NCBI RefSeq assembly: GCF_932526225.1
Contig: NC_064039.1
Coordinates: 12,976,139-13,040,138, forward strand
Origin: Nematostella vectensis
Taxonomy: Eukaryota > Cnidaria > Anthozoa > Actiniaria > Edwardsiidae
Length of the DNA stretch: 64,000 bases
Direction of reading: 5' to 3'
Shown: piece by piece, positions 24,701 to 33,043 of the stretch
How positions within the stretch are numbered: the first letter of the stretch is position 1
Layout of the letters: each line of letters opens with the position of its first letter
Made by a program: the position numbers and the translations under genes
Notes under the pieces: generated by a model
The model's database searches: none
The model's input: the letters and a program-made list of their open reading frames with translations, nothing else
Told to the model about the DNA's origin: nothing

Positions 24701-25331
24701 GTGCGCGAAGCGCTGCGGCAGCGCGGTATGGACCCAAAAAACATCTCATTTATCGCTCTCTTCGTGGGCCCGACGTCATGCGGGAAGACCCAATTCATAG
24801 TGGACCGGCTGCGCGGCCCTTTCCGGGGCAAGTTTGACTACATCGTACTCGTGTGCCCTACCTTTGTCTACAACAAAAACATACGACGGCTTCGGCGAGG
24901 GCGACAATCGTCTGTTTGTCGTCACACCTGAGGCGGGTCAGATCGACATACTGCTGAGGTTTGCGTCCGCCGTCTTCGAAGGCACTAATACGCTGATCAT
25001 ACTCGACGACTGTGCGGCCTCGAAAGACGTAAAGATGCGCTCTGACCAGCTCGTCAACTTGGCGTTCAGCGCGCGCCACGTAGGTATTAGCGTGTGGGTG
25101 ATTACGCAGCAGCTCGCCAGCATCACGAAGCCGTTCCGTGAGAACATCGCGGCCTTGGTGGTTTTCTATACGCCGATCAAGGCGGACATGAAAGCTTTCC
25201 TGCATGACTACGGCGCGGAGCTCTCAGAAGAGAAGATGAAAGAGTACATGAAGGCCCTCAAGACGAAAAAGTTCTCGAAGTTAGAGTTTTGCTTGCGTCA
25301 CCCTTTTACCATCGCCCTAGTTGAAGGGTAA
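24701..25331 (+). pseudogene. A32/FtsK-HerA type genome packaging ATPase, one frame change
   Basis: The first frame has Walker A 'FVGPTSCGKTQF' within residues ~15-28 and the second frame has Walker B 'TLIILDDCA' and a sensor-like 'VWVITQQLAS'. These are the marks of the viral DNA-packaging ATPases found in Polintons, virophages and large DNA viruses. Frames change at the A-run near 24880-24886, between 'CPTFVYNK' and 'YDGFGEGD'. The likely start is ATG 24728 (a GTG at 24701 opens the frame). It follows the capsid gene by ~40 bp on the same strand. The total of ~200 residues is at the short end for the family. Confidence 0.85.
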
Positions 25332-25351
25332 GCGCAGTAAACCACCGTCCA

Positions 25352-25424
25352 CGTATACGTATACGTATACGCATCGATCACACCGCCCTCAAGGCGGAAC
25401 ACACGTGTTGCACCCTAGGGTGCA
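25352..25424. other. Cluster of four palindromes between the ATPase and the next gene
   Basis: Within 73 bp lie a 20-bp perfect palindrome of alternating CGTATA (25352-25371), a hairpin CCGCC-CTCAA-GGCGG (25382-25396), ACACGTGT (25401-25408) and the 16-bp perfect palindrome TGCACCCTAGGGTGCA (25409-25424). The next ATG follows at 25427. A role as promoter operator, terminator or replication site is possible; nothing here decides. Confidence 0.75.
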
Positions 25425-25426
25425 TG

Positions 25427-25974
25427 ATGAGCGACGAATACTTTGAGAGTCTTCTTGAGGGGAGCGCCGCCGGCCCCCCCGGCCGTCGAGTCGTTGGGCT
25501 GCTCGACGCAGCCTGCCGGAACGGCAACCGGAGGTGAGCAAACTGAGATAGCAGATGCTCGGGGAAGCCTCGGGGAAGTCGAGAGAAATGAGCGCCGAGG
25601 AGGTGAGGAAGTACGAGAAGCGATACGAGACCGCTCTAGCCAGTCGTACTACAGACGCCCTGGCAGACAGCTTTCTGAAGCTTACGACCAAGCTAGTAGT
25701 CATGGCGCTGCCGACAGACAGTGTGGTCGATCTCCACAATGACCTAGTGTCCGACTACATCATCAACAACGAGCTCCGCACATTGTGCGGAAGCCTGTCT
25801 CTACGCTGCGGTCGTTTGATGACTTTAGCCGTCGGGGCGTTACACGTAGCACGCCATGTGAACACCGCCGGAACAGCAAGCGCTGACACGCGGTGTCAAC
25901 ACGAGGTAGCAGTCGCGGACCCACCATTGGTTTGCCCGGAAACGTACACTGGCGACTCTGCCACCCCAGAGTAG
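25427..25974 (+). pseudogene. Small conserved element protein, broken; function unknown
   Basis: Starts MSDEYFESLLEG at 25427. Frames change twice across a Pro/Ala-rich and hairpin-bearing stretch (25460-25555). The main body (25555-25974) contains 'MSAEEVRKYEKRYETALAS', 'SFLKLTTKLVVMALP' and 'DLHNDLVSDYIINNELRT', mostly helical, with a C-terminal hydrophobic stretch 'GRLMTLAVGALHVARH'. A hairpin copy at 25863-25882 falls in the tail. No known family is recognised. It sits in the plus-strand block between the ATPase and the small membrane genes. Confidence 0.55.
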
Positions 25975-26027
25975 ACGTTCATTTGAAAGCTTGCCACTTC
26001 TTCAGCAACCAAGTAGTTGCATCACAA

Positions 26028-26604
26028 ATGGAGGGACCTCAAGGAAGTTCTAGTGCTCAGCGACCCTACGGGTCAGCGGAACCTGACAAACAAGCTGCGG
26101 AACAAACTGCTCATGAACCTGCACGTACGCCTTCGGCGTTGGTGGAGAGAATCATGAGCTCCGAGCCACCCGCGACCCGACCTAAACACCCTGGACGAGT
26201 CGAAGCCGGAAGGCGCTTGGCAGAGTGGAACCGACTTAACAGAGCGAAGAAGAAAGCTGTGCAACACGTTGAGTCGCCGGTCGCTAGCGAGCCGCAGGGA
26301 CGCGAGGGCTATCATGCCGAAGATGCCTTCGGCACACACACCAGTCCCGAAAAGCAACTCTGCTTGGTCGGCCAGCTCGGTTATCGGGGTCGCTGGTCTT
26401 CTAGTGTCATTGATCGGCCTCTACACACGTAGGCGGGAGCTAGCTGCCGCGTTCACTCGTACACCAGCTGCCAAACAGCGAGCTACCGATCCACTTGTAA
26501 GGGCCGACGACGTGACGCAAATGCACAGCAGATCAAGGGTGGAACGCTTGCCGCTCCGGCGACAGCGCTTCGCGCTCCCGGACTATGCAAATCTCGACTG
26601 TTAG
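26028..26604 (+). pseudogene. Small basic protein with one membrane helix, broken
   Basis: The first frame, from ATG 26028, is Pro/Ala/Gln-rich and then basic, with 'PGRVEAGRRLAEWNRLNRAKK'-type sequence (26190-26260). A frame change between about 26285 and 26340 leads to 'WSASSVIGVAGLLVSLIGLY' followed by TRRRE, a single membrane segment with a positive cytoplasmic edge. The downstream part to 26604 is basic and low-complexity and may not be part of the original gene. Function unknown; the layout (basic stretch, then TM) suggests a minor virion membrane protein. Confidence 0.55.
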
Positions 26605-26685
26605 CCATGGAGTAAGCAGACATTTAAACACAAGAGCCCCACCCATATCCGCACGTCCGTGCATCATATGCGTACTCGCGTATAT

Positions 26686-26910
26686 ATGTCGACGACGCAG
26701 CAAAGCAAGATTACAAAGACCATCACCGACGCCGCAGTCATAACCGGCCTCGTCGCCGGTATTGGCTGGGTTGGGCGCAAGATCTTGGGCGAAGACTTCA
26801 CCAAAGACCCCTCCGCAAACGCCATGAACTACGCAAAAATGACTGCCGCTGTTGCGGGTGCTGTCGCTTTGAAGGGTTACCTTGAGGACCAGAAGATCCT
26901 GCCCATGTAG
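26686..26910 (+). CDS. 74-residue two-helix membrane protein of the element, intact
   Basis: From ATG 26686 (MSTTQQSK) the protein has a first hydrophobic helix 'AAVITGLVAGIGWVGRK', a short polar loop with 'EDFTKDPSANAMNY', a second helix 'MTAAVAGAVALKGYL' and the tail EDQKILPM. An upstream in-frame ATG at 26659 adds nine unlikely residues. No family is recognised. It is one of several tiny membrane proteins in the plus-strand late block. Confidence 0.6.
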   Translation: MSTTQQSKITKTITDAAVITGLVAGIGWVGRKILGEDFTKDPSANAMNYAKMTAAVAGAVALKGYLEDQKILPM

Positions 26911-26978
26911 TCTTGTGTAGGCCACGTATTAGACTCGTGTTCACATACACACAGCACGTGAAACGTACACACTACTCG

Positions 26979-27080
26979 ATGGCCTCCATTGCAATTTTGG
27001 TTGGCGGCGCAGTCCTAAACGCGACTGCATTCGTTGTTGCCAACTACCTCGTTGTGGCGCGCAGACAGGGAGTGCGTTAA
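26979..27080 (+). CDS. 33-residue hydrophobic ORF, possibly a truncated small membrane protein
   Basis: MASIAILVGGAVLNATAF begins one membrane helix, followed by a few basic residues and a stop at 27078-27080. The helix looks genuine (Gly/Ala/Val-rich, start near other element genes), but the frame ends abruptly and the following ~140 bases up to the integrase have no clear continuation. Probably the surviving 5' end of a longer gene. Confidence 0.4.
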   Translation: MASIAILVGGAVLNATAFVVANYLVVARRQGVR

Positions 27081-27221
27081 GAGATTCGCCAATGTCGTTC
27101 TCCGAGTGCCCACCGACCTCAGAAAGACCGCCTCGGCACTACCCGAGCAGACGGCAACCGCCTGTTGGAGACTGATACACCTGTTGCAGTACAATGCCGA
27201 CACGTAATGGCGGCGAAGCGC

Positions 27222-28118
27222 ATGTCCAACAAAGAACTCGATGCGTTCCTTCGTCCTATATACTACGCCAGAGTAGTGACCGCTCTGCATGCCAAACTCC
27301 CCAAGTGCTCAGCTTCCATAGATCGAGTACGCAAGTAGGTAAGCTGGCAGCCCGTCGTTGGCTACACACAGACACCCCCTCCTCCGACTACCTACGCCCA
27401 CTTCTCGGAGCAGATACCAAACCGTATCCACCAGTCGGACCTGCTATTCTTGCCAACCGACCGCGGGTACAAGTATGCCCTTACTGTCGTTGACGTTGCT
27501 TCACGATATAAAGCCGCCCGCCCAATGAGGACTAAGAGCGCGGCCGTCGTCTCCCGCGAATTCGCTGACATCTATGCAGAGGGACCTCTCACATGGCCTA
27601 AAGTCCTCATGGTTGATGACGGCACGGAGTTCAAGGGTGCCACCACAAAGCTCCTAACAGACCACGGGGTGGAGGTCCGACGGGCTGAGCCAGGGCACCA
27701 CAGAAGCCAAGGTTTCCCCGCGTCTTTCCATCGCTGGCTGGCACAGCGCCTATTTCGTGCGTAGTACTCGAAGGAGCTTGCATCCGGCGAAACAAACCGC
27801 GAGTGGGTTACTGCTTTGCCAATCGTCATAAACGCAACGAAGACTCGCATGACTGGCTTTGCGCCTAAAGACGCCATAAAGCTGAGGCGCGTGCCTCTCA
27901 AAGCCGAAAAGCCCCCCTTAGAGGTCGGAACGGAGGTGTACATCGCCGTAAACGAGGAAGACCTCCAGGACAAGGGCCGACGGCGAGCGACGGACCCGTG
28001 GTGGACAAGCAAGGCATACCCAATACTAAAGAGGGTTATGGAGCCCGGACAGCCAGTGTTGTATTACACGGCGTACTCTAAGCACGGCTTCACGCGTTCG
28101 CAGTTGCGTGTTGCGTGA
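27222..28118 (+). pseudogene. rve-type (DDE) integrase, two stop codons
   Basis: One reading frame spans 27222-28118, interrupted by TAG at 27336-27338 and 27762-27764. It opens with MSNKELDAFLRPIYY, the usual start of Polinton integrases. The catalytic core shows 'YALTVVDVASRYKAARP' (first Asp 27492-27494) and 'LMVDDGTEFKG' (second Asp 27615-27617). The position where the third acidic residue is expected, before FHRWLAQR, is Ala (27720-27722). A C-terminal SH3/chromo-like region ends 'KHGFTRSQLRVA'. These integrases insert the element by a retrovirus-like reaction. The stop ends at 28118, and the convergent polymerase gene's stop begins at 28119. Confidence 0.9.
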
Positions 28119-31100
28119 TCAGCGCTTGTGCCTTCTATTGCAGCTAAGGCACGTGAGTCTGACATTCCACTTGTAGTGACCCTGACTGTCGTCTAGCCGG
28201 TCGATACTGAAGCATTGGGGATGGTGTATCCCTGAAACAGAAGCTGAGTGCCACAGACCGTGCAATTCTTTTCCGCGTCAGCAATCATGCCGAGTACGTG
28301 GTCTACCGTCAGAACGTGGTGCGATCCCGTGTACTTTGTGCGACCCTTTTGCCTGTCGTCTATAGCGTATCGCTTGATTCGCGCTATAATGAGCTCTTCA
28401 CTGGGCGTAGCCTGCAGTCCTGTGGGAACCAAGGCACCGTGGGTGTTATCGGGGGGGATCACGCGGACTATCTGGTCGGCGTGCCGCACGCGGGAGATGC
28501 CGGTGTATACAGCATTCGTGACCCAGCCCTCTAAGCTGTGGTCTATGATAAACAGACGTCTTGGAGTCTGGATAGACTTGCCTTGCACCCGATGGACGGT
28601 TCCCCAGCCCGCGTATTTCCACTTGAGGGGAAGCCCGTTAAGGACCGCGTCGAAAGGAACCTCGACTACCGTGCCTTTGTATGCGTCAACCTTCTCACCC
28701 CTTTTGCCTGGCACGGGCACTGGCCGCCCTTGCTTGCGATAACGATGCGCGACGCTAGGATCGGGGTCAAAGCGGATGGTTGCTGGCAATCGGGGGTAGT
28801 TTTTCCTGTGGTGCTCTATCAATCGCTGCTGAACAAGAGCCCCCATGCTGTTGGTCGAGCACACCCACATATCGCTTGGGCGGGTCTGCTCGATCGCCGC
28901 GTCGAACGCTACCCCATCCCACTCCTCTCGAAACACCTCAAGCTGTTTGGAATCTGGCCGAAACCAAATCCGGTACTTTATGTCGTGGAGCCTGGAGGAG
29001 GGCGCGGCATGTACTGTACGGCTTTCCGCAGTCTTCACACAGGCAGCGGTAGTCGGACTCGAACAGGCGGATGTTCCCTTGTGCCCACTCCTCGAGCATA
29101 TCGTGAGGCCCCTCTTTATCTCCCGAGGGCGGGACCTGCCCATAGTCGCCACAACACACTACCTGACACGGCCGCGTGGCGAGGTACTCTAGGATGGCGC
29201 GTAGCATTTTAGTCTGTACCTTACAGCACTCGTCAATGATGATTACTTCTGCGAGATGGTCGAGTTTGTGCCCCAGCTCGGAAGGTCTCCACTTTTCTAT
29301 CGGCTTCTCTGCTGGTATGCAAAGGTAGTGGTGTTAGGTTTGAGCCTTCACCGCGAGGCGCGGGTTATTGCGATGGTCGTGGGCGAGGTCATTCTCGGGG
29401 GTGAGCACCACAACGTTGCGGCCGCGGAACATGCTCACCGCCCACTCGGTCTCCCCCGATCCTCCTTGGCCGGCTAGATACATCTTTGCAGAGGTTGCGG
29501 CCAGTAGATCGCACGGCAGACTCGGCGCAGTGCTTGGCTCCTTGGCCAAGCTTCCCGACTTTTTCGGACCCCAAGCCGCTTCGGGTCGCCACTCGTACCC
29601 AGGCTTCTTGTGGGGACACTCTCCATACCTCGGATTTCGCTCCTCGAGCTTTACACCACTGGGCACCGCCTTTGCGTATATCGCATCTGTGCACACTCGG
29701 AGGACGTCTCCGCGAGGGATCCGCCTCAACATGCGTCGCAACGCTATGTTTGTGTACGCCAAGACGAAGGCCCTGATATAGTACCATTGTGAGCGTCGGA
29801 CACCGTCTTTGTATTGGATCAGATGAGCCCCGTCGGCATGCTCGAAGTTAAGTAAGTGGTCGTTGCCCGCAAGGAGGTTTGTCAGATACGCGGCTTCTTC
29901 ACGGTCGCGGACTACGATCGACGACTCGTCGCCATGGCGAGCGCACTTGCCTACGAAACGGACAGCGCGATCTCGACCCTCCTCCCTGATGGAGTCCTTT
30001 TTGCCGACGCTATACAACACCTCCCTCGCCGTGGCCATGACGAGGTCACACGAGTCTAACAGGTCCTTGAGCTCTGGCGTGGTGATCCAGCCCTCGTTTT
30101 GTTCCAAGTGCTGCCCTACCCTCCCGGAAGTGTAGGGGTGGCGGGCCTCAGAGAATACGATACACGTTCGTAGGAAAGCCGTATTTCCGTACCAAATCAA
30201 TGGCGTCCGAGGCGCCGCCGAAGACGCTGTCCTCGCATCCTAGGTACGCCGCACGCATGTCGATGTGCGCATGAGGCTGCGCCCCTAAGTTTTCCTTGCT
30301 ATTCCACACTTTTAACTCAACCTGCGCCGCTCGCCAGACGTCCCTGTATTTAAGAGGCGTTGGCCTGATGTTCTCTCTTTGGGTCCACTTCTTGAAGCGA
30401 TACCCTACTGCACCGCCCATCGAGTGCGTAGCTTCGGTGTACTCTTGGTAGGCTGGGTGATCATCAGGGAGCCATTGATGGTCATATCCTGTCTCGTCTG
30501 TAAACGCTCTGTCGATAGCCGCTCCATCCTGTCCCGATCGGTACAGTTTGCCTTCGTGCTTGACTATAACGCGCCCGCACAGCCAGATCCTCGTGCGCCT
30601 GGGGATCGCCCTGTTTATAAAGCGAATGAGCACCTCTCGCACTTTTACCTCGCGCGTTTTTGTGGCGGCACTGGTTAGAGCCTTCTCCTGACATAACGAA
30701 CGAAGCTCCCCCTCAGCCTCGAAGTCTAGGCCGTGGTTCGCAGGTGGTTCGGTCGGAAGCTCCGCCCAGGCGTGATTATTGTGGCAAGGGATAGTGACCC
30801 TCGCCTTGGTCTTGTACTTCCCCGAGTCCCACATAACGTTGCCCAGGGCGTCCACGGCTACTAGCTTTACCTCGAGCTTCTTTTCCATCTCAAAGAGGTC
30901 TTCTTTCGTGCATCCCGTAGTGGCCAGCTTCTTGTCAAATCGCTCAAGGATCTTGCCTCGTGTCTTGGTTAGACCGAGGGAGCGCGAGGTGCCGCGATTC
31001 CTCAAGAAGTCGGCAACATAACTCACAACACAGTTAGCGAAGGTGTCACCCCCTTCTCGCTCAAACATTGGCTCAGACTCACCATTTTGCTCAGGTAAAG

Positions 31101-32218
31101 GGCGAAGCTCGTATCTCACGTAGACGAGGTACTCTCGTCCTTTCTCCCAAATACCCGCATCGATGCCTTCCAGGGCGCCGACTGCGATTTGGTCCCCTCT
31201 TTTGACTAATGACCCACCAATCTTGTGTTCCGAGCGCCCTTCCTCCTCTGTGATTGGCGCCAATGGCTTTGCAGGGGCCTTACCAACGACCGTAAAGAGT
31301 CTGTAACGCCGGTGGCAACACTGCGTTTGCCCGCAGAGACTCTCGCTCGTGCGAGACCCACCACACCGAGCAATCGTCATTAATATCAGGCCCCCGCATT
31401 ACCGGCTTTAGAGCAATGGTACCTGCTCCACCAAGATCTCGTATCTCCTGGTAAACACCGGCGCTTATGTCTTGGCCCCGAAGAGTGGCATCCACTCTTG
31501 GGAACCGAAGATGGGCGCCGCCGACGAAGAGAGAATAGTACTTCTCGGGGTCTAAGCCCTCTGGGCTCTTTTGCCCCAGCAAAGGGTCGAACTCGCGCCA
31601 GACTTCCTCTGTCCACGCTTTCGCCGGTACGAGCGGCTTAAGCAGCTTGTGTTTGACATCGTCGGGGATGTCCTCGTCCAGGATGTTCTGGACCAGCCCT
31701 GCTAGTACGGCAGGCGCCTCTTTGTCAGGCATGCTATTGACAATCTCCTTTATGTAGGCGTCCATGTTTGGGTATGCTTTGTGCCACCCAGTCTCTAATT
31801 GCCCGTATCGCGGCTGCTGTGCCAGACAGGACGAGTGTTTGGGTATGCCCTGTGCCACCCAGTCTCTAATTGCCCGCATCGCAGCCGGCGGGGCGAGTGT
31901 TTGGGTATGCCTTGTGCCACCCAGTCTCTAATTGCCCGTATCGCGGGCTGCGATATCAGACAGGACGAGTGCGAACCATTCCCGAGCCCGCCTCTCGGTG
32001 CCGCGCATCCTCTGCCCTACACGATTCGCTCCGCAGGGGCGACACAACCGCGTCTCCGACTGCGTCTCTATTCCGCAGATCCTGCACGGCACGGGTAGGG
32101 GGCTTCCCTTACGGAGCCTTTGGAGATGCACCTTGCAGTAGGTGTCCATGCACCTCTGGCCGCACGTGTTTGCATGGCCGACCTTTAGCCACCCGCAGTA
32201 ATCTTTTCCGCCCTTCAT
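28119..32218 (-). pseudogene. Zinc module - PolB - SF1 helicase - HNH-like nuclease fusion, broken
   Basis: About 1,350 codons of replication gene, read right to left. (1) A Cys-rich N-terminus from ATG 32218 to ~31990 (CGQRC, 'CRICGIETQSETRLCRPCG'). (2) A central region with 'DTFANCVV' (~31030) and 'CHNNHAW' (~30772). (3) Family-B polymerase palm: motif A 'HIDMRAAYLGCE' (~30264), motif B region 'RRSQWYYIRAFVLAYTNIA', motif C 'RVCTDAIYA' (~29690). (4) SF1 helicase: Walker A GQGGSGETE (29445-29471; Glu where Lys is expected), Walker B IIIDE (~29235), motif III GDYGQVPP (29127-29150), motif V 'TVHRVQGKS', motif VI 'VYTGISRVR'. (5) C-terminal HNH-like module: CTVC (~28255), then DRLDDSQGHYKWN and CLSCN before the stop at 28119-28121. 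Breaks: a triplication and stop near 31766-31965, frame changes near 31320, 30160, 28985 and 28205, and a TAA at 29334-29336. Polymerase and helicase share one open frame. Confidence 0.85.
31766..31965. repeat. Three-copy direct repeat inside the polymerase gene
   Basis: Three near-identical copies start with GTTTGGGTATGC at 31766, 31837 and 31899 and continue through GTGCCACCCAGTCTCTAATT. Spacings of 71 and 62 bases are not multiples of three, so the repeat itself changes the reading frame twice near the N-terminus of the polymerase gene. Confidence 0.9.
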
Positions 32219-32223
32219 CCTTC

Positions 32224-32820
32224 GAATGCTATGCACATGTGTATATGCACATGTGTATATGCACATGTGCATATAATACAGGACAGACGGGGGTCTAATT
32301 GCAAGGTTCCCACTCGTTTCTATGAAAGGACCCAGTCCCGCCGTAGATTAATGATTGCTAACCACTGCTAATTATTTATCTACGCGAAGTGGTCCCGACG
32401 TAGATTAACAATTGCCAATTATTTATATACGCGAAGTGGTCCCGACGTAGATTGATAATTAGCAACTATTAATCTACGCGGGGCCTCATCTGCATGAGAC
32501 GGGGCTGGGGGGCTCGGCGGGGCGCGGCGCGCCTCCAAAGCCTGAAATGGGGCTGGGGGGCTCGGATGGGCGACCCGCGCCTCCGAAGCCTGAAATGGGG
32601 CTGGGGGGGGGGGGGGGGGGGAATCGGCGCGCCTCACAAGCCTGAAATGGGGCTGGGGGGCTCGGGGGGAGATCCATGCCTCCCAGGCCTAAAATGGGGC
32701 TGGGGGGCTCGGAGGGGCGCGGCGCGCCTCCCAAGCCTGGAATGGCGCTGGGGGTGTCGGAGGGGCCCAGCGCACCTCCCAAGCCTAAAATGGGGCTGGG
32801 AGGCCCGGAGGGGCGATTCG
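32224..32820 (-). repeat. Right terminal inverted repeat of the virus-like element
   Basis: An inverted counterpart of 19046-19414, lengthened by extra repeat units. It has about 6.5 copies of the ~48-bp GC-rich unit (GGGGCTGGGGGGCTCGG...) versus ~2.5 on the left, and three TGCACATGTG palindromes versus one. It ends GGGGCGATTCG at 32820. The inner part lies directly upstream of the polymerase-gene start, so it probably contains that gene's promoter. Confidence 0.88.
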
Positions 32821-32912
32821 CGTCTATGAACGGACCCGGTCCCCCCCCCCCCTACCCCCGTATAGAAAGCTCTCGCGAACAAATCCACTTATAGATCTCA
32901 AAAGGGTGTTAG

Positions 32913-33043
32913 AGTGGTTTTCAAAATCCCGTGCAACAAAACGTAATTGTTAAAGTGTAATAGTCAAGCCAGAACAAAAGAGAACAAAGACATTACAGTC
33001 TATTAGTACTAAATAAACTAAATAGTATTTTTTGAAAAACATT
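32913..33043 (+). mobile_element. Small AGTGGTTTTCAAAA MITE (family B), nested copy
   Basis: Ends AGTGGTTTTCAAAA and the inverted TTTTTTGAAAAACATT enclose AATTGTTAAAGTGTAATAG and TCAAGCCAGAACAAAAGAGA. It interrupts the right arm of the split family-A element, where the intact copies have ~30 unrelated bases. A second copy in opposite orientation is at 41172-41310. Confidence 0.7.

Larger units (their letters stand above)
19046..32820. mobile_element. Decayed Polinton-like endogenous DNA virus (Maverick-like)
   Basis: This is a ~13.8-kb island, GC-rich and nearly filled with codons, in AT-rich surroundings, bounded by long inverted repeats. Gene order: 2-TM protein (-), penton-like (-), TM-anchored unknown (+), amphipathic/TM protein (-), candidate MCP (+), ATPase (+), four small ORFs (+), rve integrase (+), and polymerase-helicase-nuclease (-). 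An rve integrase plus PolB, ATPase and capsid genes is the Polinton/adintovirus signature. No maturation protease of the adenain type was found. The larger genes carry frameshifts or stops, so this copy cannot be functional. Ends are uncertain by about 40 bp, because the right arm has extra sequence resembling the inner TIR; no TSD of the element itself is clear. Confidence 0.87.

Noticed and set aside
32419-32894. Pro/Gly/Ala-rich open frames in the right TIR, both strands
   Set aside because: They follow the ~48-bp GC-rich minisatellite of the TIR; no gene-like composition.
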